Part shown: piece after piece, positions 11,935 through 20,024 of the stretch
How positions within the stretch are numbered: the stretch's first letter is position 1
Layout: every line of letters starts with the position of its first letter
NCBI RefSeq assembly: GCF_019216885.1
Contig: NZ_JAAQRC020000001.1
Coordinates: 5,335,501 to 5,399,500, forward strand
Length of the DNA stretch: 64,000 bases
From: Methylobacterium sp. SyP6R
GTDB lineage: Bacteria; Pseudomonadota; Alphaproteobacteria; Rhizobiales; Beijerinckiaceae
Direction: 5' to 3'
Translations under genes and position numbers: made by a program
Notes under the pieces: generated by a model
Seen by the model: only the letters and a program-made list of their open reading frames with translations
Databases searched by the model: none
What the model was told of the DNA's origin: nothing

Positions 11935-12336
11935 ATGGCCACCTTCCAGTTCGACCTCGTCGGCCCCGAGCGGATCCTGTATTCCGGCCCGGTCGACGCC
12001 GTGCAGCTTCCGGGTTCCGAGGGCGAGATGACGGTGCTGCCCGGCCACGCGCCCGTGCTCACCACCCTCAAGACCGGCATGCTGGTCATCACCGAGAGCC
12101 CGCAGCACGGCAAGCGGGTGCTGGTGCGCGGAGGCTTCGCCGAGATCAACGCGACCTCGCTGACCGTGATCGCCGAGCGCGCCACCCCCCTCGAGGAACT
12201 GACCCCGGCGATCATCGATGCCGACATCGCGGCGGCCGAGATGCTCTACGATGCCACCGACGATTACGACCGCAAGCTCGAGATCGAAGGCCAGATCGCG
12301 CAGCTGCGCGAGGCCAAGGTGGCGCTGAGCTTCTGA
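11935..12336 (+). CDS. atpC: ATP synthase F1 subunit epsilon
   Basis: A 133-residue epsilon subunit: N-terminal beta sandwich (MATFQFDLVGPERILYSG, then GSEGEMTVLPGHAPVLTTLK) and a short C-terminal helical part (residues about 95-133). It contacts gamma and the c ring and can inhibit ATP hydrolysis. Last gene of the operon, 80 bases after atpD, with the intra-operon hairpin between them. Confidence 0.95.
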   Translation: MATFQFDLVGPERILYSGPVDAVQLPGSEGEMTVLPGHAPVLTTLKTGMLVITESPQHGKRVLVRGGFAEINATSLTVIAERATPLEELTPAIIDADIAAAEMLYDATDDYDRKLEIEGQIAQLREAKVALSF

Positions 12337-12370
12337 TCCGCGCACGGCACAGCGACCAGCGAGACCGTAT

Positions 12371-12404
12371 CGGAGGCGGCGGGGCACGGCTCCGCCGCCT
12401 TCCT
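12371..12404 (+). terminator. Terminator-like hairpin after atpC
   Basis: AGGCGGCGG (12374-12382) and CCGCCGCCT (12392-12400) make a 9-bp stem followed by TTCC. It sits between the convergent ends of atpC and the sulfatase-like gene and could serve both strands. The T run is weak. Confidence 0.5.
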
Positions 12405-12436
12405 CGCGTTCAGGCCGGTCTTCAGGCGCTTACTTT

Positions 12437-13837
12437 TCAGGGCTTGGCCGCGGCGAGCCCCGCGGTGGCGACCGGGATCGGCGCGAGCCGGATCCACGGC
12501 ACCCGGCCGGGCTTGAACGCGTCGCGGGCGGCCCGGCGCCACAGCGGCGGGGCGTGGTCGCCGACCATCAGGATCTCGGTCCCCGGATGGGTGAGCGCGA
12601 GGTGCGAGACCGCCGCGAACAGGTCCTGCCAGATCTCCACCATGGCGCAGACCTCCGGATCGGGAAATCGGCTGCCCGGCTGTCCGCAATCCTGCCGCGG
12701 GGTCGCCTCGTGCCGCGGCACCGGCACGTGCGAGTTCAGGGTGAGCCAGTAGACGAAGGACGGCCCGGGCGCGTCCAGCTCGGCGCCGACGACGTGCGCC
12801 AGATCGGTGTCGCAAGGTCCCGGGAACGGGCCGCCGCAGGTCTTCGGGAAGAGAGCTCCCAAGGTCTCGCCGAACAGGCTCCTCTGGAAGCCGGCCAACG
12901 GGTACCAGTGCGCGCGGCCGTAGAAGCCGGCATGGTAGCCGTGCACCGAGACCGTCCGGTAGCCGAGGGCAGCGAACCGGTCGGGCAGGCAGGTCGGATC
13001 TTCCCCGGCGAAGACCTCGCGGTGCGCGCGGTAGGTGCGGCACAGCTCGCGCATCTCGCCCGACGCGGTGGCACCGAAGAAGGCGCTCGTGCCGGTCGTC
13101 ATTGTGTAGAGCCGGCGCAGGGCCGGATCGTCGAACGGCGCCGTCAGGATCGCACGCTGGTTGCCGTCGCGCAGGACGCCCAGGCCCTCGACCAGGACCA
13201 TCAGGACCCGGCGGGGCGGCCGCTTCTGGTCGGGCAGAGCATCGAACCCGGACCGGGTGCTCCCCGACTCGAACGCCTTGCCGGTGCTCGCCAGGGTTCC
13301 GAAATCGTAGGCCGTGGAGCCGTTGACGAGGCCGTCGCCGATCAGCAGCGCGGCGACCGCCGCCGCGAAGACGGGGCGGTTGCCCCGGCGCATTGCCGGG
13401 CCGGCCCGCACCAGGAAGGCCAGGTAGGCGAGCGTGACCCCGACGACCGCGACGGCGCCGGCCGCGTAGACCGGTGTCGCCAGGAGCGTCGCCAGCACGT
13501 CGAGGTCGATCAGGTGCATCAGCCCGTCGGGATCGAGGAAGAACATCCGGGCGACGGCGAAAACGAGATCGAACACCATCGTCGACAGGCCGAGCAGCAC
13601 CAGGGCGTAGCCCGGCAGCCTGCCGGCCATGAGGGCGATCACCGCGTAGAGCGCGATGGCGCTCGTCCGCGGCGGCACGCCCGCGACGGTGTCGATGGCC
13701 AGCGCCAGGACGTTCGGCAGCACGAGGCCGCCGACCAGCAGGAGCAGGCAAGGGCGATCCGGCATGAAGAAGGCCGGAAGGCAGCGAACGAAACGCCCGA
13801 TCGCGGCGCGGGCTGCAGAGCCATGACGCTGGTACAT
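12437..13837 (-). CDS. Membrane-anchored sulfatase / phosphoethanolamine-transferase-like protein
   Basis: A protein of up to 466 residues with four or five hydrophobic N-terminal segments (about residues 30-170) and a soluble alkaline-phosphatase-superfamily domain. Recognisable elements are a possible nucleophile region TTGTSAFFGATASGEM, VSVHGYHAGFYGR, the LNSHVP motif and the terminal metal-site motif MVGDHAPP. The architecture matches LtaS, OpgB and EptA-type enzymes, which transfer or hydrolyse phospho- or sulfo-head groups in the periplasm; the exact reaction cannot be assigned. Another start, MPDRPCLLLLV at residue 25, is possible. Convergent with the atp operon. No sulfatase-maturation gene is nearby. 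Confidence 0.75.
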   Translation of the reverse strand: MYQRHGSAARAAIGRFVRCLPAFFMPDRPCLLLLVGGLVLPNVLALAIDTVAGVPPRTSAIALYAVIALMAGRLPGYALVLLGLSTMVFDLVFAVARMFFLDPDGLMHLIDLDVLATLLATPVYAAGAVAVVGVTLAYLAFLVRAGPAMRRGNRPVFAAAVAALLIGDGLVNGSTAYDFGTLASTGKAFESGSTRSGFDALPDQKRPPRRVLMVLVEGLGVLRDGNQRAILTAPFDDPALRRLYTMTTGTSAFFGATASGEMRELCRTYRAHREVFAGEDPTCLPDRFAALGYRTVSVHGYHAGFYGRAHWYPLAGFQRSLFGETLGALFPKTCGGPFPGPCDTDLAHVVGAELDAPGPSFVYWLTLNSHVPVPRHEATPRQDCGQPGSRFPDPEVCAMVEIWQDLFAAVSHLALTHPGTEILMVGDHAPPLWRRAARDAFKPGRVPWIRLAPIPVATAGLAAAKP

Positions 13838-14084
13838 GCCGGCTTCCTAGCCCGCCGCGAGTTAATTCGCGCTTCAGATCCGGTCAGAGCTTAAGTCTAA
13901 CAGCTGCCCATTCGGGTTATATCGTCGGACGCTTGGCGAGTTAACCGCCGTTGCATTGGCCGCGATACATTTGGGAGCGACGTTCGGCGGTAGCCATTCC
14001 CGTCATCCGGCGCTGCCGCCATGCGATGAAGAGAAAAGGATGACCCAGCGGCGCAGCCCGGCGTCTGGAATCGGATACCGTCTC

Positions 14085-15698
14085 CTATGCCTCGTCGCGC
14101 AAGACCCGCCGGATGATCTTGCCGGTGGTGGTGAGCGGCAGGCTCGACCGGAACGCGATCTCGCGCGGATATTCGTGGGCCGAGAGCTGCTTGCGTACGA
14201 AGGCCTGGATCTCGGCGGCCAAGGCCTCGGACGCCGCGTATCCGGGGCGCAGGACCACGAAGGCCTTGACGATCTCGGTGCGGACCGGATCGGGCTTGCC
14301 CACCGCGGCGGCGAGCGCGACGGCCGGGTGGCGCAGGAGGCAATCCTCGATCTCGCCGGGGCCGATCCGGTATCCCGACGAGGTGATGACGTCGTCGTCG
14401 CGGCCGACGAAGTGGACGTAGCCGTCCGCGTCCATCCGGCCCTGGTCGCCGGTGGTCATCCAGTCGCCGAGAAACTTGCGCTTCGTCGCCTCCGGGTCGT
14501 TCCAGTAGCGCAGGAACATCACCGGATCGGGCCGGGCGACGGCGATCTGGCCGGTCTCGTTGGGAGCCGCCGGGCTGCCGTCCGGGCGGATCACCGCGAC
14601 GCTGTGGCCCGGCACCGGTCGACCGGTCGAGCCTGCGCGCGCCACGCCCAAGCCCGCACAGGAGGCGAGCACCAGGTTGCACTCGGTCTGGCCATAGGCC
14701 TCGTTGATGGTGAGCCCGAGCGCCTCGCGCGCCCAGTGGAAGGTCTCCGGCCCCAGCATCTCGCCGGCGGAGGCCAGGGTGCGAAGGCGGCGCAGGTCGA
14801 AGCGCCCGTTCGGATCGGCGACGGTGCGCAGCATCCTCAGCGCCGTCGGCGGCACGAAGGCGTTGGCGACCGAAAGGTCGGCCATCAGCCGGAACGTCTC
14901 CTCGGGCTCGAACTTTTCCGCCTTGCGCGCCACCACGGCGACGCCGTGATGCAGGCTCGGCAGCAGCGCGTTGAGCAGGCCCCCGGCCCAGGCCCAGTCG
15001 GCCGGGGTCCACATCCGGTCGCCGGGCTTCGGCATGAAGTCGTGCATCATGGCAAATCCCGGCAGGTGGCCGAGCAGCACCCGGTGGCCGTGCAGGGCTC
15101 CCTTCGGCGGGCCGGTGGTGCCGGAGGTGTAGATCATCAGGGCCGGGTCGTCGGCCCGCGTGTCGACCGGGACGAGGTCGGGCGAGGCCGCCGCCAGAAG
15201 GTCGGCATAGCCGAGCGCGCGATCGCCGACGCCGTCGGTCGAGACGACGAGGTCGAGGTCCGGCAGCACGTCGCGCAAAGGATCGAGCTTGGCCACGCCG
15301 CCGGCATGGGTCACGACGGCCCGCGCCCCGGCATCGCCGAGGCGGTGGAGCAGGCTTTCCGGCCCGAACACCACCGCGAGCGGCAGGGCCACGGCGCCGA
15401 GCTTGTAGATCGCGAGATGGGCCACCACCACGGCGGGGGATTGCGGCAGCAGCACCGCCACCCGGTCGCCGGCCTGGATGCCGTGAGCCCGCAGGGCATT
15501 GGCGAAGCGGTTCGACGCCTCGCGCAAGGCGGCAAAGCTCCAGGATTCCACCCGGCCGCTCGCCGACACGTCGAGGATCGCGGTGCGTTCCGGATCGGTC
15601 GCGGCCCAGCGGTCGCAGACGTCGACCGCGATGTTGTAGCGCTCCGGGATGCGCCAGCGGAACCCGGAGCGCCACTCCTCGTAAGCAGTCGGGATCAC
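14085..15698 (-). CDS. AMP-dependent acyl-CoA synthetase
   Basis: A 537-residue acid-CoA ligase of the acetyl-/benzoate-/medium-chain acyl-CoA synthetase group. The adenylate-binding P-loop is YTSGTTGPPKG, followed by INEAYGQTE, the TGDQG aspartate motif, the hinge VGRDDDVITSSGYRIGPGEI and the C-terminal catalytic lysine motif LPLTTTGKIIRR near residue 528. It activates a carboxylic acid as acyl-AMP and passes it to CoA. The GTG start at 15698 overlaps the TGA of the upstream nitroreductase (GTGA), so the two are translationally coupled. The longer open frame upstream is the shadow of that gene. Confidence 0.9.
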   Translation of the reverse strand: MIPTAYEEWRSGFRWRIPERYNIAVDVCDRWAATDPERTAILDVSASGRVESWSFAALREASNRFANALRAHGIQAGDRVAVLLPQSPAVVVAHLAIYKLGAVALPLAVVFGPESLLHRLGDAGARAVVTHAGGVAKLDPLRDVLPDLDLVVSTDGVGDRALGYADLLAAASPDLVPVDTRADDPALMIYTSGTTGPPKGALHGHRVLLGHLPGFAMMHDFMPKPGDRMWTPADWAWAGGLLNALLPSLHHGVAVVARKAEKFEPEETFRLMADLSVANAFVPPTALRMLRTVADPNGRFDLRRLRTLASAGEMLGPETFHWAREALGLTINEAYGQTECNLVLASCAGLGVARAGSTGRPVPGHSVAVIRPDGSPAAPNETGQIAVARPDPVMFLRYWNDPEATKRKFLGDWMTTGDQGRMDADGYVHFVGRDDDVITSSGYRIGPGEIEDCLLRHPAVALAAAVGKPDPVRTEIVKAFVVLRPGYAASEALAAEIQAFVRKQLSAHEYPREIAFRSSLPLTTTGKIIRRVLRDEA

Positions 15699-16294
15699 GC
15701 CTCGCGCGGCGGGAACCCGCCCTCGAACGTGAAGTCGGCCAGGGGGTGGCGGCTGTTCGGGGTCTCGCGGGCGCGGGTCTCCTCCGGCAGGGTCGCGGGA
15801 TCCGCCTTGCGGCCGACCGCGAAGGCGGCCTCGACCCGGTGGTGGGGCGGCAGGTTGAGCGCGGCCGGCGCCCGCTCGTGGTCGAAGCCGGTCATGCCGT
15901 GGGCGTGCCAGCCCATCGTCACCGCCTGGAGCTGGAACAGGGCCGAGGCCGTGCCGGCATCGAAGGAGGCGCTGTAGGACGGCTTCAGCCCGTCCGGCGT
16001 CTGCATCATGCCGTTCGAGGCCAGGAACACCAGCGCGCCGGCATTCTTCACCCAGCCCTGGTTGAACGGCACGAGGAGCCCGAACAGCGTCTCCCAGGCG
16101 GGGGTGTCGCGAAGGGCGTAGACGAAGCGCCAGGGCTGCGAGTTGTAGCCCGAGGGGGCCCAGCGCGCCGCCTCGATCATCGTCATCAGGTCGGGCAGAG
16201 GCACCGCCTCGCCGGTGAAGGCGCGGGGCGACCAGCGCTCGAGGAACCGGGCGTCGATCGGATGGTCGGCTTGACGGGAATTGGCGGTGGTCAC
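15695..16294 (-). CDS. Nitroreductase-family flavoprotein
   Basis: A 199-residue FMN-dependent oxidoreductase of the NfsB/nitroreductase superfamily. Typical features are the N-terminal RWSPRAFTGEAVP with the FMN-phosphate-binding Arg-Ser pair, the RWAPSGYNSQPWRFVY signature around residues 45-60, and the GWHAHGMTGFD stretch. GTG 16294 is chosen with GGAG about 12 bases upstream. It ends by overlapping the acyl-CoA synthetase start, which suggests that both act on one substrate or under one signal. Confidence 0.88.
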   Translation of the reverse strand: MTTANSRQADHPIDARFLERWSPRAFTGEAVPLPDLMTMIEAARWAPSGYNSQPWRFVYALRDTPAWETLFGLLVPFNQGWVKNAGALVFLASNGMMQTPDGLKPSYSASFDAGTASALFQLQAVTMGWHAHGMTGFDHERAPAALNLPPHHRVEAAFAVGRKADPATLPEETRARETPNSRHPLADFTFEGGFPPREA

Positions 16295-16456
16295 GGGCGT
16301 CAGGTTCTCCGTGGATGTCGCGCCGTCCTGCCAGCAAGCGCGGCGGTTGTCACGGGCCGGGGCATGGGGCCTCGGGCGCGGCTGACCCGCGGAAACATCA
16401 TACCGTCCCCGGTGTTGTCCCCGACACGGACGAGGCGGCCGCGACAGGAGACCCTC

Positions 16457-16831
16457 ATGGACAAGACGAATCAGGCGCGGCCCAGCTTGCGCGACTTCGA
16501 TCCCTATACCGACCGCAACGGCCAGGATCTCGGTCAGGATTCGCCCCTGGATGTCGGGGTGCCGCCGCGAACGCAAGAGGACATGACCCACGACCCGATG
16601 GGCCAGGCGCAGGATGCCCGGACCGCCTCGGACTTCAATCGTCTCGATGCGATCGGCGCCACCGACGGCAGCCAGGCCACCGAGGACGAGACGCCGCCGG
16701 AGAACCTGCGCCGGATCAGCGATCCCTCGACCGGCGGCCCCGCCGCGCAGACGCCGGCCACCCGGAACTCCGCCACCAAGGAAGCGATCGACCGGGCGAC
16801 GGCGGCGGTCGGCCAGGACGAGGGAGAGTGA
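16457..16831 (+). CDS. Small acidic disordered protein
   Basis: A 124-residue hydrophilic protein with GGAG six bases before the ATG. It is rich in Asp, Gln, Thr and Pro, with no hydrophobic core, membrane segment or recognisable domain (for example FDPYTDRNGQDLGQDSP and SDPSTGGPAAQTP). First of three consecutive small hydrophilic genes on this strand. The family is not recognised; the composition recalls stress or desiccation proteins, which is only an inference. Confidence 0.6.
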   Translation: MDKTNQARPSLRDFDPYTDRNGQDLGQDSPLDVGVPPRTQEDMTHDPMGQAQDARTASDFNRLDAIGATDGSQATEDETPPENLRRISDPSTGGPAAQTPATRNSATKEAIDRATAAVGQDEGE

Positions 16832-16835
16832 CGCG

Positions 16836-17129
16836 ATGACGCGCAAGCCCGACGACGTCGTGGGCAGCCGGGGCGAGCCGGCGGTCGGCGGCGGCCACCA
16901 GACCCCCGAGCAGGCGGCGATCACCCGGCAGGAGGGGGGCGGCCGCGACGAGGCCGAGCTGAAGCGCGAATGGTCCTCGGCCGGCACCCCTGGCCGGCCG
17001 CCGGTCTCGGTCGGCGGCAGCTCCGGCGGCCATTCCGACCAGATCGCCGCGCAGGGTCCCCGCGAAGGCGAGAAGGTCGCGGACGGCGAATACCGGACCG
17101 AGAAGACAGGCGGCGAGGTCGATCGGTGA
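16836..17129 (+). CDS. Small hydrophilic protein, glycine/glutamate rich
   Basis: A 97-residue protein starting four bases after the previous stop and sharing its character: charged, glycine-rich, no hydrophobic segment. Blocks such as GGGHQTPEQAAITRQEGG and SVGGSSGGHSDQIA are visible. The tight spacing indicates one transcription unit. Function is unknown. Confidence 0.55.
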   Translation: MTRKPDDVVGSRGEPAVGGGHQTPEQAAITRQEGGGRDEAELKREWSSAGTPGRPPVSVGGSSGGHSDQIAAQGPREGEKVADGEYRTEKTGGEVDR

Positions 17130-17155
17130 TCGAGGCGGCGAGAGGGGAGCACGGC

Positions 17156-17329
17156 ATGGCGGAACGCAAGGACGACCGGGACGGCAAGCCGGCCCGCGAC
17201 GACAGGATCACCGCCGACGACCTGAAGGGCGTCGCGGCGGTGCCGAAGGACGGCGACGGCGAGAGCAACAAATCCGGTGCCCATGCCGGGGACCGGCAAG
17301 GCGACGAGGTCGATCCGGGGGCGGGGTAG
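17156..17329 (+). CDS. Small highly charged protein
   Basis: A 57-residue protein composed almost entirely of charged and small residues (MAERKDDRDGKPARDDRI, then GDGESNKSGAHAGDRQGDE). AGAGGGGAG-type purines precede the ATG at 17156. Third and last member of the run of small hydrophilic genes. Function is unknown. Confidence 0.5.
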   Translation: MAERKDDRDGKPARDDRITADDLKGVAAVPKDGDGESNKSGAHAGDRQGDEVDPGAG

Positions 17330-17371
17330 CGATCGGTCCCACGCGCGGCGGGGAGCCCTCCTTGCGGAGGG

Positions 17372-17471
17372 CAGGGCTGTCCGGGGAAAGAATAAGGGCG
17401 TGGGTTTCCCCTCTCCCCGCGGGCGGGGAGAGGAGGGTTCCCGCGCCATTCCTTATCCCCGGACAGCCCTG
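17372..17471. repeat. Intergenic inverted repeat
   Basis: CAGGGCTGTCCGGGG (17372-17386) and its exact reverse complement (17457-17471) flank an inner CCTCTCCCC/GGGGAGAGG hairpin. It lies between the small hydrophilic genes and the helicase and could also terminate transcription; no protein gene is seen in 17330-17535. Confidence 0.7.
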
Positions 17472-17535
17472 CGCAGAGGATGGAGAGTTCAGGGGCGCCC
17501 TTGAGCGCGGTCCCGCCCCCCGGCATACGGGGCCG

Positions 17536-18957
17536 ATGTCCTCCCTCTCCGCGCCGCCCCGCCTGATCCCCCGCCCGCATCAGGTCGAGGCGACCCGCGC
17601 CATCCTGGCCGCCCGGGCCGAGGGCCGTCCGGGCTTCCTCCTCGGCGACATGACGGGGCTCGGCAAGACGCTGTCGGTCTGGGGTGCGGTGGCGGCGATG
17701 CCGGAGCGCGCCGTGCTGATCGTCTGCCCGAAGGGAGCGATGCCGCAATGGCGGCGCACGATCCGGGATTCGGGGCTGGCCGAGAAGGACGTGACGCTCA
17801 CGAACTACGAGCGCACCAAGTCCCTGCTGGCGCTCCCCGCTGCCAGCGCCCGCCGCTCGGTGCGGGCGAAGAACAACGAGCTCGCCAAGCTCGGCCTCCC
17901 CAAGCGCGTCTGGCCGATCGTGGTGTTCGACGAGGCCCACCGCCTGCGCAACCCGAACTCGCAGCAGGGCCAGGCCTGCCGCCGGGTCGCCGAGGCCGCG
18001 GCCTTCACGGTCTATGCCAGCGCCACCGCGGGCCAGGCGCCGCACGAATTGTCCTATCTCGGCGCCCTGCTCGGCCACGCCGTCGGCCGCCCGGTCGAGA
18101 CCCTGGCCGATTTCCGCGCCCTGATGCAGCACCTGACGATCGGCCGGGCCAAGGGGCGCTGGCAGAACTGGTCGTGGGAGCCGAATGCCCGCGACCAGGA
18201 GACGATGGCCGGCCTCCTCTATCGCGGCCGGAACGCGATCGGGCTCCGGCGGCGGCCGGCCGACATCGCCGGCTGGCCCGAGGTGCAGCGCGACCTCGCC
18301 CCCACCGCCCTCGATGCACCGGCCAAGCGCCTCTACGACGCGACCTGGCGCGAGTTCCGCCGCGAATGGGGCCTGGCCGGGGGCTCGAACCGGCGCGCCG
18401 CCGGCTGGGCGGCCGATCTGCGTTTCCGCCAGAAGGCGAGCCTGATCCGGGTCAACGGGACGCTCGACCTCGCCGAGGATCTGTTGCAGGCCGGCGAGCA
18501 GGTGGCGGTCTCGGTGGCGTTCCTGGAGACCGGCGCGGCGCTCGCGGCCGGGCTGACCGGCCGCGGCTGGCGCGCCGGCACCATCGACGGCACGCAAAAA
18601 TCGGAGACCAACGAGGCGGTCCGGGTCGCCTTCCAGCGCGGCGAGCTCGACGCGGTGGTGTTCACCGTCACCGAATCGATCTCGCTCCACCGCAACGAAT
18701 TGCCCGGCGGCGAGCGCCCGCGCAGCCTGATCGTCCACGACATGCGCCACAGCGCGATCCAGCTGAGCCAGATCGAGGGCCGCTGCCACCGCGACGGCGA
18801 GTGCGCCGCGATCCTGTTCGCCTATGCGGAGGGCACCGTGGAGGAGCGGGTCGCCGCCACGGTGATCGCCCGCATGGCCGGGATGGACAGGATGGCCGGC
18901 GAGGATACCTCCCTCCTCGACGCCATCGGGCGGATCATCGATGGTGAGGCGGAGTGA
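17536..18957 (+). CDS. Orphan SF2 (SNF2-like) helicase/ATPase
   Basis: A 473-residue superfamily 2 ATPase. Motif I is GDMTGLGKT, motif II is VVFDEAHRLRN, motif III reads YASATAG, and the C-terminal lobe ends with motif VI QLSQIEGRCHRDG. This is the compact single-chain form found in phages and in some bacterial SNF2-like proteins; no extra domain is visible at either end. DNA- or RNA-dependent remodelling is the likely activity; the target is unknown. Neighbours do not suggest a phage, restriction or defence operon, so the gene stands alone between repeats. The ATG at 17536 lacks a clear ribosome binding site. Confidence 0.75.
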   Translation: MSSLSAPPRLIPRPHQVEATRAILAARAEGRPGFLLGDMTGLGKTLSVWGAVAAMPERAVLIVCPKGAMPQWRRTIRDSGLAEKDVTLTNYERTKSLLALPAASARRSVRAKNNELAKLGLPKRVWPIVVFDEAHRLRNPNSQQGQACRRVAEAAAFTVYASATAGQAPHELSYLGALLGHAVGRPVETLADFRALMQHLTIGRAKGRWQNWSWEPNARDQETMAGLLYRGRNAIGLRRRPADIAGWPEVQRDLAPTALDAPAKRLYDATWREFRREWGLAGGSNRRAAGWAADLRFRQKASLIRVNGTLDLAEDLLQAGEQVAVSVAFLETGAALAAGLTGRGWRAGTIDGTQKSETNEAVRVAFQRGELDAVVFTVTESISLHRNELPGGERPRSLIVHDMRHSAIQLSQIEGRCHRDGECAAILFAYAEGTVEERVAATVIARMAGMDRMAGEDTSLLDAIGRIIDGEAE

Positions 18958-19040
18958 TGTCCCGGCCCGCCGGGGCCCAGCGGATGTCGCAGGGGCGGCG
19001 GTCGGGTTCGCAACGACAATCTGCGGTCGAACAAGAGCCT

Positions 19041-19147
19041 GATACTAAATCCGGAAGATCCCTTCCGGATTTAGTATCACCAGCCCGCGCGGCGCTTGAG
19101 CGAAGCCGACTTCCGCATCGCGAAGCGATCAATCGGAAGTCGTATGA
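19041..19147. repeat. Palindromic repeat family C, copy 1
   Basis: A 107-bp element with two hairpins: GATACTAAATCCGGAAG with its reverse complement, then a conserved AGCCCGCGCGGCGC spacer, then GACTTCCG...CGGAAGTC around an inner ATCGC-GAA-GCGAT hairpin, ending CGTATGA. Equal-length copies lie at 35899-36005 and 49537-49643, and a half copy at 61978-62023. Differences between copies fall at paired positions. Confidence 0.9.
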
Positions 19148-19220
19148 GCCTGCAAGCCGGTCCCGTTCGTGCGCCGGCACGCATGATCCGCACCGCGCGC
19201 TTCGGAGGAGAGACGGCGCA

Positions 19221-20018
19221 ATGACAGAGATTACCGGCCGCACCCGCGTCTTCGCGATCCTCGCCGACCCGATCGCCCAGGTGAAGGCGCCGCAGGGGCT
19301 CAACCGCATCATGGCCGAGCGCGGGGTCGACGGGGTGATGGTCCCGCTCCACGTCGCGGCGGCCGATCTCGCGACGGTGCTGGCGGGCCTGCGGGCGGTG
19401 CGGAGCTTCGGCGGCGCGATCGTCACCGTGCCGCACAAGACCGCGATCGTGCCGCTCCTCGATTCCGTCAGCGACGCGGCCGGGCTGGTCGGCGCCGTCA
19501 ACGCCGTGCGGCGCGAGCCCGACGGCCGCCTCGTCGGCGAGATCCTGGACGGGGCCGGCTTCGTCGCCGGCTTGAGGGCGGCGGGCCACGACCCGCGGGG
19601 CCGCAGCGTCTACCTCGCCGGGGCCGGCGGGGCGGCGAACGCCATCGCCTTCGCCCTCGCCGAGGCCGGGGTGAGCCGTCTCACCGTGCACAACCGCACG
19701 CCCGCGCGGGTGGAGGACCTGGTCTCTCGCCTGCGCCGGCTCGTCCCCGACCTGACGCTGGCCCTCGGCGGCCCCGATCCGGCGGGCCACGACCTCGTGG
19801 TCAACGCCACCTCGCTGGGTCTGCGCCCCGACGATGCCCTGCCCCTCGATCCCGCCGGGCTCACGCCGGACCAGCTCGTGGCCGAGATCATCATGCAGCC
19901 GGCCGAGACCCCGCTGCTCGCGGCGGCGGCGGCGCGGGGCTGCCGCACCCATCCGGGCCTGCCGATGCTGGATGGCCAGCTCGCCCTGATGGCGGATTTC
20001 TTGCGGATGCAGCCGTGA
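19221..20018 (+). CDS. Shikimate dehydrogenase-like NAD(P)-dependent oxidoreductase
   Basis: A 265-residue AroE-superfamily protein with a strong ribosome binding site (GGAGGAGAG). It has the family's catalytic lysine in VTVPHK (Lys73), the LVGAVNAV segment, a glycine-rich nucleotide loop (YLAGAGGAANAIAFALAE) and VNATSLGL. The substrate motif at residues 20-24, HSxSP in true shikimate dehydrogenases, reads QVKAP, so both substrate serines are missing. By comparison with AroE-like paralogues (YdiB, RifI, SdhL, Ael1) a substrate other than shikimate is likely. It is therefore probably not the housekeeping aroE. Convergent with the subtilase gene. Confidence 0.8.
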   Translation: MTEITGRTRVFAILADPIAQVKAPQGLNRIMAERGVDGVMVPLHVAAADLATVLAGLRAVRSFGGAIVTVPHKTAIVPLLDSVSDAAGLVGAVNAVRREPDGRLVGEILDGAGFVAGLRAAGHDPRGRSVYLAGAGGAANAIAFALAEAGVSRLTVHNRTPARVEDLVSRLRRLVPDLTLALGGPDPAGHDLVVNATSLGLRPDDALPLDPAGLTPDQLVAEIIMQPAETPLLAAAAARGCRTHPGLPMLDGQLALMADFLRMQP

Positions 20019-20024
20019 CCCGGG

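Noticed and set aside
13956..15977. 673-codon plus-strand frame over the acyl-CoA synthetase gene
   Set aside because: It is antisense to a well-defined acyl-CoA synthetase and shows no motif of its own.
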